Source: Parasporobacterium sp.
Lineage (GTDB): Bacteria; Bacillota; Clostridia; Lachnospirales; Lachnospiraceae
Direction: 5' to 3'
Length of the DNA: 32,578 nt
NCBI GenBank assembly: GCA_017515535.1
Contig: JAFWFQ010000035.1
Location: 1 to 32,578, forward strand
Shown: in pieces, positions 1-8,311 of the stretch
Position numbering within the stretch: the stretch's first letter is position 1
How the letters are laid out: every line of letters starts with the position of its first letter
The notes under the pieces: model-generated
Database searches by the model: none
What the model was told of the DNA's origin: nothing
What the model saw: only the letters and a program-made list of their open reading frames with translations
Program-made: the position numbers and the translations under genes

Positions 1-106
1 ACCCCTTTTTATACAAGCCTTTTACGGAATCTCTGAATCCTCTCCCAAAATCCAGATCCGTTGTTTCCTTTACAAATCGGTTTCAAAGAATTGATAAAAA
101 CAAAAC

Positions 107-120
107 CGAACATTTGTTCA
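107..120. promoter_or_regulatory. LexA operator (SOS box) 1
   Basis: CGAACATTTGTTCA matches the Gram-positive SOS box CGAAC-N4-GTTCG/TG. It lies around the predicted start site of the leftward promoter, so it would block the divergent gene rather than lexA. Confidence 0.8.
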
Positions 121-127
121 TGTCAGT

Positions 128-156
128 ATAATAACTCCCGAACAAATGTTTGTCAA
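128..156 (-). promoter_or_regulatory. Leftward (divergent) SOS promoter for a gene beyond the left edge
   Basis: On the minus strand TTGACA (156-151) and TATTAT (133-128) are separated by 17 bp, a good sigma-A promoter pointing left. LexA boxes cover its -35/spacer (139-152) and its start region (107-120). The leader runs to the window edge, where minus-strand AAAAAGGGG (about 10-2) looks like a ribosome binding site. No ATG occurs between promoter and edge, so the gene itself lies outside. By analogy with other Firmicutes, the partner divergent from lexA is often an SOS cell-division inhibitor (YneA-like); that identity is inference only. Confidence 0.65.
139..152. promoter_or_regulatory. 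LexA operator (SOS box) 2
   Basis: CGAACAAATGTTTG is a near-consensus SOS box. It overlaps the -35 and spacer of the leftward promoter. Its sequence is identical to box 3, 26 bp further right. Confidence 0.85.
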
Positions 157-164
157 GCATTTTC

Positions 165-178
165 CGAACAAATGTTTG
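165..178. promoter_or_regulatory. LexA operator (SOS box) 3
   Basis: A second copy of CGAACAAATGTTTG overlaps the left half of the lexA -35 hexamer and directly abuts box 4. Confidence 0.85.
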
Positions 179-204
179 CAAATATTTGTTCGGTATGTTA
201 GAAT
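176..204 (+). promoter_or_regulatory. lexA promoter (autoregulated)
   Basis: TTGCAA (176-181), a 17-bp spacer and TAGAAT (199-204), with an upstream TG giving an extended -10. SOS boxes 3 and 4 lie on the -35 and in the spacer, as expected for LexA autorepression. Confidence 0.8.
179..192. promoter_or_regulatory. LexA operator (SOS box) 4
   Basis: CAAATATTTGTTCG, read on the minus strand as CGAACAAATATTTG, fits the SOS box. It fills the spacer of the lexA promoter with no gap after box 3, so two LexA dimers would sit side by side on the promoter. Confidence 0.8.
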
Positions 205-276
205 ACACACAGAAATAAAAAAGAAGCCAGATTTGCTTCTTTTGAAACAGATAGAAATGAAAAGATGGAGGTCTCT

Positions 277-891
277 ATGTCTAAAGGCAATCTTTCCGCT
301 AAACAGCAGGAAATCCTGGAATGTATTAAATCTGTTACTTTATCCCGCGGCTATCCGCCTACGGTCCGTGAGATCGGTGAGGCTGTAAACCTGAAGTCCT
401 CTGCTTCGGTCCATGCCCATCTCGCCACCTTGGAAAAAAACGGCTATATCCGCCGCGATCCTTCCAAACCGCGTGCGATCGAGATCGTTGATGATGAATT
501 TGCTCTTGGAAGAAAAGAATATGTTCAGGTCCCTGTCCTTGGAAACGTGGCTGCCGGCCAGCCGCTCCTTGCGGAAGAAAATATAAGTGAATATTTCCCG
601 ATTCCGGTTGAAATGCTTCCGAATGACCAGATCTTTATGCTGATCGTCCGAGGCGACAGTATGATCAATGCCGGTATTTTCGATGGGGATAAAGTAATCG
701 TCCGCCAGAAGAACACGGCCCAGAACGGTGATCTTGTTGTTGCCCTGATCGAAGACGGTGCTACGGTAAAAACGTTCTACCATGAAGGCGACCATATCCG
801 TCTCCAGCCGGAAAACCCGGATTCTGATCCGATCCTCGTCAAAGATGTTTCGATCTTAGGAGAAGTGATCGGAGTCTTCCGCTTGTTTTAA
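277..891 (+). CDS. lexA: LexA, SOS transcriptional repressor with self-cleaving protease domain
   Basis: LexA represses DNA-damage genes and cleaves itself when stimulated by RecA filaments. The 204-residue product is of normal length. Residues 1-70 are the winged-helix DNA-binding domain (SAKQQEILECI start, PTVREIGEAV recognition region). The cleavage site is Ala93-Gly94 (VAAGQP), and the catalytic dyad is Ser128 (GDSM) and Lys165 (ATVKTF). The ATG at 277 was chosen because GGAGG lies 5 bases before it; an in-frame ATG at 265 overlaps that ribosome binding site. Four LexA boxes upstream support autoregulation. The gene is monocistronic, ended by a strong terminator, and convergent with rsfS. 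Confidence 0.97.
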   Translation: MSKGNLSAKQQEILECIKSVTLSRGYPPTVREIGEAVNLKSSASVHAHLATLEKNGYIRRDPSKPRAIEIVDDEFALGRKEYVQVPVLGNVAAGQPLLAEENISEYFPIPVEMLPNDQIFMLIVRGDSMINAGIFDGDKVIVRQKNTAQNGDLVVALIEDGATVKTFYHEGDHIRLQPENPDSDPILVKDVSILGEVIGVFRLF

Positions 892-910
892 AAACTTCTT
901 TGAATAGATC

Positions 911-947
911 AACAGCCGGATGGTTATTGCCCACCCGGCTGTTTTTT
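911..947 (+). terminator. Intrinsic terminator of lexA
   Basis: Nine-base-pair stem AACAGCCGG (911-919) / CCGGCTGTT (935-943), followed by a run of six T. It lies about 20 bases after the lexA stop codon. Confidence 0.85.
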
Positions 948-981
948 ATTAAGCAACTATAATTCTATTGATTGAAGCGGA

Positions 982-1335
982 TCAATCCTGAAGATCCGCA
1001 ATCCCTACTGCCTGTCCATCCAGCCAGATCTTCTCAAGATCATAGAACAGACGGTCCTCCTGATTAAAAATATGGATGATCACATCGCCGTAATCCATAA
1101 GGATCCAGTTTGCGTTGTGATAGCCTTCGATACTCTTAGCGATGACTCCTTCTTTTCCCAGCTTTTCCTCGACATTATCCGCAAGCGCTTTGACCTGACG
1201 CTCGTTGGCACCGCCGGTAATAATGAAATAATCCGCAATAACAGAAATCTTGCTGATATCGATTACTTTGATATCAATTGCTTTCTTTTCATCCAGAAGC
1301 ATAAACGCTTTTCTTGCTAATTCTTTTGATTCCAT
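982..1335 (-). CDS. rsfS: Ribosomal silencing factor RsfS (RsfA/YbeB/Iojap family)
   Basis: RsfS binds ribosomal protein L14 and blocks 30S/50S joining during starvation. The 117-residue product has the family features: the DISKISVIADYFIITGG core, RQVKALADNVEEKL, and the C-terminal EGYHNANWILMDYGDVIIHIF block with the F-DLEKIW end. The ATG at 1335 follows AGAGG with proper spacing; an upstream in-frame TTG at 1347 is less likely. It is the last gene of the rplU-to-rsfS operon, directly after yqeK, the usual clostridial neighbour. A 7-bp hairpin (977-999) overlaps the stop codon and may be a weak terminator. Confidence 0.95.
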   Translation of the reverse strand: MESKELARKAFMLLDEKKAIDIKVIDISKISVIADYFIITGGANERQVKALADNVEEKLGKEGVIAKSIEGYHNANWILMDYGDVIIHIFNQEDRLFYDLEKIWLDGQAVGIADLQD

Positions 1336-1379
1336 AAAACCTCTCAAACTTTCAAAACAAATCTAAATATTGCTGTCTT

Positions 1380-1991
1380 TTATAATTCCGGAAGCTCTTC
1401 ATTCCGTTCTTCCAGTAATTTCTTATAAAACTCATGCGTTGCTTTCGTCGCCGGATCGATCGTCCTTCCTTTCGATTCCAGATAACTCAACGTATTTCCG
1501 GAGATCACATAAACGGCTTTATCAATATCCTGAAAAGCCAGTTCCTGGATCTTATCCAGATGCATGATAATATCATCCCTGTTCGGCTCAATATAGTCGG
1601 AGACATAAATGATCTTCTGCAGCATTGACATATTCGGGGCTCCTGTTGTATGGGTCCTTATCGCATCCTGAATATCTCTGTCCAGAACGCCGAATTTGTC
1701 AGCTACGATCTCCGCACCGAGTTTTGCGTGTAAAAGAGCCGGATTTTCATAATCGACCTCATCAAGGAAAATCCCATACTGCTGGCACATCCCATACTTA
1801 TCCTCATCCGGGATACATTTCGCGCAGTCATGAAGAAGGCCGGCGATCTCTGCTCTGTCCGGACTGTCATAATGATAATTCATTGCCAGCGCAGCTGCGG
1901 TAAACGCAACGCTGATCGAATGCCAGTACCGTTCATAATCCAGATCATCCTGAAGTGCTTCCTGTATAAATGTAAAATATTCCAGCTTCAT
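1380..1991 (-). CDS. yqeK: YqeK-type HD-domain bis(5'-nucleosyl)-tetraphosphatase (symmetrical)
   Basis: YqeK-family HD proteins hydrolyse diadenosine tetraphosphate (Ap4A) symmetrically to ADP. The 203-residue product shows the HD metal-binding signature: His24 (YWHSISV), His54-Asp55 (GLLHDCAK), and LHAKLGAEIVAD followed by AIRTHTTGAPNMS with a further His. The C-terminus (YLESKGRTIDPAT) matches the family. It sits between nadD and rsfS, a very conserved order in Firmicutes, and is presumably co-transcribed. Spacing to nadD is 28 bases and to rsfS 44 bases. Confidence 0.94.
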   Translation of the reverse strand: MKLEYFTFIQEALQDDLDYERYWHSISVAFTAAALAMNYHYDSPDRAEIAGLLHDCAKCIPDEDKYGMCQQYGIFLDEVDYENPALLHAKLGAEIVADKFGVLDRDIQDAIRTHTTGAPNMSMLQKIIYVSDYIEPNRDDIIMHLDKIQELAFQDIDKAVYVISGNTLSYLESKGRTIDPATKATHEFYKKLLEERNEELPEL

Positions 1992-2019
1992 ATCAATCGC
2001 CTGTCTTTCTTATAGTTTT

Positions 2020-2619
2020 TTATTGATGGTAAAGTCCCTTCTCGTGGATATAATCGATCACACTGTCCGGAAGGAAATAACGCACCGACATCCCGTGTTT
2101 CACCTTATCGCGGATATCTGTCGACGAAATATCGATATTCGGCATGTAAAGATTTACGATCTTTGCCGAAAACTTTTTCCGGAGGTAGTCCATCTGATCG
2201 TTCAGCTCAGAGACCTCAATATTCCGGCTGCTCGAAAGGATCTTCGCCAGATTGAAGATTTCCTGCGGTTTATACCATTTTTCCATCTGAAACAACGTAT
2301 CGCTTCCAACGATAAGGTAAAGATCGTCCGACGGATACTGTTCCCGGAGGATCGTAAGCGTATCGACCGTATAGGTATCGCCTTCCCGCGCAAGTTCCAG
2401 ATCTGAAAACTCAAAATGAGGATTCCCCTGGATCGCAAGTTTCACCATTTCCGCCCGGTCTTCATCCGCACTGACTCCCCGATCCGCCTTAAAATACGGA
2501 TCACCGGCCGGCATGATCAGGACCTTATCCATGTTGAACCTGTCATATGCTGTTTCTGCGAGGATCAGATGACCGTAGTGGATCGGATCAAATGTCCCGC
2601 CCATAATTCCAATCTTCAT
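2020..2619 (-). CDS. nadD: Nicotinate-nucleotide adenylyltransferase NadD
   Basis: NadD transfers AMP from ATP to nicotinate mononucleotide, giving deamido-NAD in NAD biosynthesis. The 199-residue product begins with the nucleotidyltransferase motif GGTFDPIHYGH (7-17). It contains VGSDTLFQMEKW and ends with the second signature ISSTDIRDKVKHG. Length is typical. AGAGG lies five bases before the ATG. It lies in the obgE-yhbY-nadD-yqeK-rsfS order standard for clostridia. Confidence 0.96.
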   Translation of the reverse strand: MKIGIMGGTFDPIHYGHLILAETAYDRFNMDKVLIMPAGDPYFKADRGVSADEDRAEMVKLAIQGNPHFEFSDLELAREGDTYTVDTLTILREQYPSDDLYLIVGSDTLFQMEKWYKPQEIFNLAKILSSSRNIEVSELNDQMDYLRKKFSAKIVNLYMPNIDISSTDIRDKVKHGMSVRYFLPDSVIDYIHEKGLYHQ

Positions 2620-2640
2620 AAATACCTCTGAATCTTATAC

Positions 2641-2928
2641 TCAGTCAATATTGTATTTGCTGTCTTTCTTTTTCCTTCGGTAAAGCGTGATCTTTCTTCC
2701 CATGACCTGAACGACCTGGGAATTAGATCTCTCTGCCGCGATCTCAGCGATCTCGCGCGGATCATCGAAGCAGTTCTTCAAGACACCGATCTTGATCAGC
2801 TCTCTGGCCGTAAGGGCCTCATCGATCGCGCTGACGACTTCCGGTGTCAGCGTTTCTTTTCCGATATGGACGATCGGCTCCAAAGAATGTGCCGAACTCC
2901 GTAAAAAAGCTCTTTCTTTTCCTGTCAT
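2641..2928 (-). CDS. yhbY: YhbY-family RNA-binding (CRM domain) protein
   Basis: A 95-residue single CRM-domain protein of the YhbY family, which associates with pre-50S ribosomal particles. Visible family features are TGKERAFLRSSAHSLEPIVHIGK at the start, the ELIKIGVLKNC segment and the GxKITLYRR end. The start is placed at the ATG at 2928, one base after the obgE stop and preceded by AGGA. A longer in-frame reading back to 2994 overlaps obgE and does not resemble the family. The immediate junction with obgE suggests translational coupling. Confidence 0.93.
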   Translation of the reverse strand: MTGKERAFLRSSAHSLEPIVHIGKETLTPEVVSAIDEALTARELIKIGVLKNCFDDPREIAEIAAERSNSQVVQVMGRKITLYRRKKKDSKYNID

Positions 2929-2929
2929 A

Positions 2930-4237
<1,308 letters not shown>

Positions 4238-4315
4238 TCAGGTATTCTGCCTAAAATTTATGCACAAATAATAACCGGGCTTCAAACCCTGAGATTTGAA
4301 GCCCGCATGTTACGA

Positions 4316-4576
4316 TTATTCTTCTACCGGAAGAACAGAAACCTGCTTTCTGTCTCTTCCCAGTCTGTGGAAGTGAACTTTTCCATCAGCCAGAGCAAAT
4401 AAGGTATCGTCTTTTCCACGTCCTACATTTTCGCCCGGATGGATCTTAGTTCCACGCTGTCTGTATAAGATGTTTCCGGCTTTTACAAACTGTCCGTCTG
4501 CTCTTTTCGCGCCTAATCGTTTTGACTCAGAATCTCTTCCGTTTCGTGTTGATCCAACACCCTTCTTATGTGCCAT
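4316..4576 (-). CDS. rpmA: 50S ribosomal protein L27, without the cleavable N-terminal extension
   Basis: L27 lies near the peptidyl-transferase centre of the 50S subunit. The 86 residues begin [16 protein letters not shown] and contain the [10 protein letters not shown] motif. Firmicute L27 normally carries a short prosequence ending in F-F-A that the protease Prp removes. Here the ATG sits directly on the mature N-terminus, AAGGAG lies nine bases upstream, and an in-frame TAA immediately precedes the ATG, so no extension is possible. The gap to rplU is only 27 bases, leaving no room for prp. Confidence 0.97.
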   Translation of the reverse strand: MAHKKGVGSTRNGRDSESKRLGAKRADGQFVKAGNILYRQRGTKIHPGENVGRGKDDTLFALADGKVHFHRLGRDRKQVSVLPVEE

Positions 4577-4603
4577 TTATCTCAACTCCTTTACAATTCG
4601 ATA

Positions 4604-4912
4604 TTATCCAACGATACTAGTGATCTCAAGCTCCGTGAAAAGCTGTCTGTGACCATTCTTTTTGTGGTAACCACTTTTCGGTTTATACTTGTAAACGACC
4701 ACTTTTTTCGCTTTGCCCTGAGCAACGACCTTTGCTTCTACCTTTGCGCCTTCTACGGTCGGGGTTCCGATCTTTACATCATCTCCTCCAACTAAGAGCA
4801 CTTTGTCAATGACTACTGTGGAATCTACTTCCGCATCGAGTTTCTCAACTCTTACCTTGTCGCCTTCGGAAACTTTGTACTGTTTTCCGCCGGTTTCAAT
4901 AATTGCGTACAT
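4604..4912 (-). CDS. rplU: 50S ribosomal protein L21
   Basis: L21 binds 23S rRNA in the 50S subunit. The 102-residue product begins [14 protein letters not shown] and ends with the basic [14 protein letters not shown] block typical of the family. The ATG at 4912 is preceded by AGGAGGTG, and the open frame extending further upstream is leader RNA. It is the first gene of the rplU-rpmA-obgE-yhbY-nadD-yqeK-rsfS operon, driven by the promoter at 5002-5030. Confidence 0.97.
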   Translation of the reverse strand: MYAIIETGGKQYKVSEGDKVRVEKLDAEVDSTVVIDKVLLVGGDDVKIGTPTVEGAKVEAKVVAQGKAKKVVVYKYKPKSGYHKKNGHRQLFTELEITSIVG

Positions 4913-4996
4913 ACACGCACCTCCTAAAATATACTCGCCAACTTCGGTGTTATGACAAAAGCGCATAAACTTAAAAACCTCATTGTGCGGTCAACC
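4913..4996 (-). promoter_or_regulatory. L21-type ribosomal protein leader
   Basis: The roughly 80-base untranslated leader between the predicted transcription start and rplU contains ATGCGC and CACCGAAGTTGGCG, resembling what I recall of the conserved L21 leader of Firmicutes. That element is thought to control rplU expression through feedback by a ribosomal protein. The match is from memory. A covariance search with the L21 leader model (RF00559) would decide. Confidence 0.55.
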
Positions 4997-5001
4997 ATTG
5001 A

Positions 5002-5030
5002 AATATATCAGACAAGGCCATAAAAGTCAA
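5002..5030 (-). promoter_or_regulatory. Promoter of the rplU-rpmA-obgE operon
   Basis: Minus-strand TTGACT (5030-5025), a 17-bp spacer and TATATT (5007-5002), with TG one base upstream of the -10 (extended -10). The start is expected near 4995. Confidence 0.8.
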
Positions 5031-5043
5031 CCGGTTTTTCCTG

Positions 5044-5069
5044 AAAAAGAAAGACTTTTTGCGTCTTTC
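5044..5069 (-). terminator. Intrinsic terminator upstream of rplU promoter
   Basis: On the minus strand GAAAGAC / GTCTTTC forms a 7-bp stem around GCAAAAA, followed by TTTTTC. It would stop transcripts coming from 5192-6145 before the rplU promoter. Confidence 0.65.
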
Positions 5070-5109
5070 AGCACTTAGCACTCATCTGTATTTCAAGCAT
5101 ATAAGAAAT

Positions 5110-5141
5110 CCGTCAGGGGATATCAGGTTATCCCCTGGCGG
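5110..5141 (-). terminator. Hairpin (probable terminator) after the sigma-like gene
   Basis: Thirteen-base-pair stem with one G-T pair and loop TCAGGT: arms 5110-5122 and 5129-5141. The following minus-strand tract (ATTTCTTAT) is only moderately T-rich, so it may work together with the hairpin at 5044-5069. Confidence 0.55.
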
Positions 5142-5191
5142 ACCTTAAATCGGATCAATAATCTGAAAATGAACAACTGCGATCTAAGCCG

Positions 5192-6145
5192 CTAGAACAA
5201 CGGATAAATATGACCGTTGAACCAGGAATAACCAAGATCAATATCCGGAAGGATTCCGAGATTTACAAGGAGTCCTCCGAGGAACCATAACAGGATCAGG
5301 ATCAGGATAATATTCAGGATAATGCAGAAGATAAAGAGACCTTTGTTACGAGGCTTTGGTGCCTCTTCCTCTTCATAGTCATCATCATAGTAATCGTCAT
5401 ATTCATCGCCGTTTTCATCGATTGCATAAACATCTACCTTCGGCGCTTTCTTTTTCTGACGCGGACGCTCTTCTTCATATTCGACCTCGTCATACTCTTC
5501 CTGTCTCGGACGGCGCTGGCGGACCGGGCGCTCCTGTCTTACCGGAGCCTCCTCTTCATAGTCTTCCTCAACGACCGGTGCTCTTCTGCGGCGCGGGCGA
5601 ACAGGCGCCTCTTCTTCTTCCGGTACATCGACCGGTTCGATCTTCAGAGTATCATAGCCACCCTTCGGAATATAAACTTCTTCACGATCCGCATCCTGCG
5701 GGCGCTGCGGAGGAACGAATCCATCATCTTCCTCTTCATAGTCGTCAACGTAGTCTTCTTCATACTCATCATATTCAGGCTCGACCTGAACCGGAGTCTT
5801 TCTTTCCCGTCTCTGGAACATCGGCTCTGCATAAGCAGGCTCTTCCGCAGGAGCTTCTTCCGCCGGAACTTCTTCCTGTGCAGCTGCCTCTGCTTTCGGA
5901 GAAGCCATCTTATAAGCCTCATCATAAGCAAGCTTTAATGCAGCCGTACGGATATTCGACGGTTCTTCTCCATTCTGGATATTCTTGAACAGTGTTAAGA
6001 ACGTCTTCTTTGTTGCAGCAAGAGCGCTGTCATGGTCTCCTGTAATAGATTTTGCAAAATTATATACATCTTTTGCATACTCCTGATAGACCGATTTCAC
6101 AGCGTCTTTGTTACCTGATCTGATTTCCTGAATAATGTCATTCAT
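5192..6145 (-). CDS. Membrane protein with a sigma-70 region-2-like N-terminal domain
   Basis: Product of 317 residues with unknown function. Residues 1-80 (IQEIRSGNKDAVKSVYQEYAKDVYNFAKS, then TGDHDSALAATKKTFLTLFKNI) resemble region 2 of ECF sigma factors, the part that binds core RNA polymerase. No region 4 DNA-binding domain follows. Residues 85-265 are low complexity, with acidic Glu/Asp/Tyr runs alternating with Arg/Pro blocks such as RPRRRRAP and VRQRRPRQ. Residues 269-292 form one strong transmembrane helix (FIFCIILNIILILILLWFLG), and a 25-residue tail ends the protein. The ATG at 6145 is preceded by AGAGG eight bases away. It lies alone between rng and rplU, followed by two terminators. 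A degenerate, membrane-tethered sigma or anti-sigma-like role is speculation. Confidence 0.75.
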   Translation of the reverse strand: MNDIIQEIRSGNKDAVKSVYQEYAKDVYNFAKSITGDHDSALAATKKTFLTLFKNIQNGEEPSNIRTAALKLAYDEAYKMASPKAEAAAQEEVPAEEAPAEEPAYAEPMFQRRERKTPVQVEPEYDEYEEDYVDDYEEEDDGFVPPQRPQDADREEVYIPKGGYDTLKIEPVDVPEEEEAPVRPRRRRAPVVEEDYEEEAPVRQERPVRQRRPRQEEYDEVEYEEERPRQKKKAPKVDVYAIDENGDEYDDYYDDDYEEEEAPKPRNKGLFIFCIILNIILILILLWFLGGLLVNLGILPDIDLGYSWFNGHIYPLF

Positions 6146-6211
6146 TGTATACACCTCTGAATTATTATACAAAAACTTTTTGCAATTAAATATTTTAGCA
6201 AATTAATTCTA

Positions 6212-7420
6212 CTATTTCAACAAAATACTTTTATTAACTAATTCATGGAGCGGACGTCTTCCTTTTTTCCGCGTGATCTCTACTAAATTCAACTTCGTCA
6301 TATCGACAAGTACCGTCTTGATCGGGTCTTTCGCAAGCAATTCATCAAATGTTTTTATCAGAGTTTCTTTATTCTCCTCTGATTTCATATTGATAAAGTC
6401 AACAATAATGATCCCGGAAAGATTCCGCAGCCGGATCTGGTGGGCGATTTCTTCTGCCGCCTCCAGGTTCACTTTGAGATATTCTCTCTCTGCTTCTCTT
6501 TTCGATACATATTTTCCGGAATTCACATCAATGGAGACCAGCGCCTCTGTCGGCTGAATATACAGATAGCCGCCGGACTTCAGCCAGACCTTCTCACTCA
6601 GCACCCGTTCCAGATCCCGGTCGACATTATAAAGAACCTTCAGCGGGGTCACGCTCCCGTCATGCAGTTTCAGTTTATTAATATCTTCCAGCTGGTAGAC
6701 TTCAAGGTAATCTTTGATTTCCTGATAGATCTTTTCATCATCCGTTATGATCCTTCCGACCTCATTATGGTACCCATCGCGGATGCTGGAGATATAGGAG
6801 CTCGGAGCCTGGTATAACAAAGCATAGCATTTCCGGTAGATCCGGAGATCACTCGTCGCGATCCAGAGATTCCGGAAGAATTCGATTTCCTCAAAAACAT
6901 TCTTGATGCTTGCATGCATGGCATTCGTTCGGACGATATAGCCGAATCCCTTATACCCAAGCTTGTCATATCGGGTCTGGATCGCTTCTTTCAGCTCCGG
7001 CCACTTGATCTTATTGGAGAAAAAGATTCCCTCTTTTCCAAGAGAAAAAACAACATATTTCCCTGCAAATGTGATATCTGAGGAAAGGACAGGTTCCTTG
7101 TTCCCGACAGACTCTTTTGTGACTTGGACAAGGATCTCATCGCCGACCCTTAATGGTCCCGGCGTTCTTTCGAGATCAACAAAGACCGGTTCATCATTTG
7201 CGGAGATCGGATAATAGCCCATCCGTCCTTTGGAAAACTCAACAAAAGCCGCGTTAATATTCGGCATAAGATTATTCACCCGACCAATATAGATATTGTT
7301 CAGGATGTTCTGTTCTCCGCCGTCACAGTTGACCTGCATCAGGTTATTTCCGTTGTCATACAGCAGCGAAAAAACATATTCATTTATTCTGGTAATGACA
7401 AGTTTTCCCTGTTTTTTCAT
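6212..7420 (-). CDS. rng: Ribonuclease E/G family endoribonuclease (RNase G-like, short form)
   Basis: RNase E/G enzymes cut single-stranded RNA in rRNA maturation and mRNA decay. The 402-residue product has the S1-like insert (IYIGRVNNLMPNINAAFVEF, about 42-62), the 5'-sensor/RNase H-like middle, and catalytic metal-binding aspartates Asp298 (SIDVNSGK) and Asp341 (IIIVDFINM). The Zn-link CPxC motif and the small C-terminal dimerisation domain of E. coli RNase E/G are missing; the protein stops shortly after VEITRKKGRRPL. The start ATG has no good ribosome binding site and overlaps the stop of a tiny upstream frame (7417-7431). It follows the DUF2344 gene, as is usual in clostridia. Confidence 0.93.
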   Translation of the reverse strand: MKKQGKLVITRINEYVFSLLYDNGNNLMQVNCDGGEQNILNNIYIGRVNNLMPNINAAFVEFSKGRMGYYPISANDEPVFVDLERTPGPLRVGDEILVQVTKESVGNKEPVLSSDITFAGKYVVFSLGKEGIFFSNKIKWPELKEAIQTRYDKLGYKGFGYIVRTNAMHASIKNVFEEIEFFRNLWIATSDLRIYRKCYALLYQAPSSYISSIRDGYHNEVGRIITDDEKIYQEIKDYLEVYQLEDINKLKLHDGSVTPLKVLYNVDRDLERVLSEKVWLKSGGYLYIQPTEALVSIDVNSGKYVSKREAEREYLKVNLEAAEEIAHQIRLRNLSGIIIVDFINMKSEENKETLIKTFDELLAKDPIKTVLVDMTKLNLVEITRKKGRRPLHELVNKSILLK

Positions 7421-7477
7421 CTCTCGGGCATTGATTCCGGCCTCTTCTGAAATACTCCTGACCGGAATTTATCAAAA

Positions 7478-8215
7478 TCAGACTGTCTGGTAATCTTCAA
7501 GAGGTACGAATTTCTCCGCGTATAGCTCTTCTCTTTTTATTTTAATCGATTCCCTATGATATTCAATCGTTGTTTTGGAAAAGATCTGTTCTGTCAGTGT
7601 ATCCGGTTTCAGGTTATTATTGCTTCCGGCAGTAACTGTCATAAAGATTTCTCCGCCTTCATAGTGGACATGGATGATCTGAGGTCTGATATCAACTTCA
7701 TGTTCCCCGCTCTTTGTCCGTTTCAGGACCGGGATCGTCTCCTCGATCAGCAGATCATTGATCGCCCGGCTGATTTCTTTTTCAAACGGAAGGAGCGTTT
7801 CGGGATTTCCGTCTTCATCAACGGTCTTCTCATCCGCAGACTCATCGGAAAGCAGCTCCCGGATATCGACCCTGTAGCTTGCGAAACGAAGCGCCGCCAT
7901 CGCTTTCTGTGCGCCTTCTTTGACCGCACGGACGCTGACGACCTCAAACCCTTCTCCGCAGACGTTATTCAGTCTTTTGCAGATTGCGTCAAGATCCTGT
8001 CCCTCGGCGATCTCCGCATCCAGATACTCTCCTTCACTTACGATCCCGACACCCAAAGGCTGGGCAAAGCTCATCTTCTGGTGGGGATTATATCCGGCCG
8101 AATACTCCATCCGGACTTCCGCACGGTTAAAGCAGCGCTGAAAAAAACGCATGATATCTAAATGGCCAAGGTATTTGACACTTTCTTTTTTCGCAAATTT
8201 GATCCTGATCCTCAA
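7478..8215 (-). CDS. DUF2344 / radical SAM-linked protein (TIGR03936-like)
   Basis: A 245-residue protein of the DUF2344 family, found next to or fused with the radical SAM protein encoded just upstream. The typical beginning (KESVKYLGHLDIMRFFQR, then the YNPHQKMSFAQPLGVGI segment) is present. Its molecular role is not established. The start is a TTG at 8215, preceded by AAGGAGAGG at proper spacing; no ATG is available nearby. It lies between the radical SAM gene and rng in the standard clostridial order. Confidence 0.9.
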   Translation of the reverse strand: MRIRIKFAKKESVKYLGHLDIMRFFQRCFNRAEVRMEYSAGYNPHQKMSFAQPLGVGIVSEGEYLDAEIAEGQDLDAICKRLNNVCGEGFEVVSVRAVKEGAQKAMAALRFASYRVDIRELLSDESADEKTVDEDGNPETLLPFEKEISRAINDLLIEETIPVLKRTKSGEHEVDIRPQIIHVHYEGGEIFMTVTAGSNNNLKPDTLTEQIFSKTTIEYHRESIKIKREELYAEKFVPLEDYQTV

Positions 8216-8311
8216 ACTGCCTCTCCTTTGTTCAGTAACATGATGATATAAATACCGGTGTTCCGGTGTTCAAAGCTTTTTCTATATCCGCTTTTCGCAA
8301 CGGAACAGAAT

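Noticed and set aside
127..132. TATAAT at 127-132 as a plus-strand lexA promoter
   Set aside because: The nearest -35 (TTGATA at 91-96) is 30 bases away; the pair at 176-204 has 17-bp spacing and lies under the LexA boxes.
5356..5988. 210-codon His/Pro-rich plus-strand open frame
   Set aside because: It is the mirror of the acidic low-complexity linker of the sigma-like gene; such runs are open in several frames by composition.
6164..6169. TATAAT on the minus strand as promoter of the sigma-like gene
   Set aside because: A start from it would fall inside the ribosome binding site and no -35 is at proper spacing.
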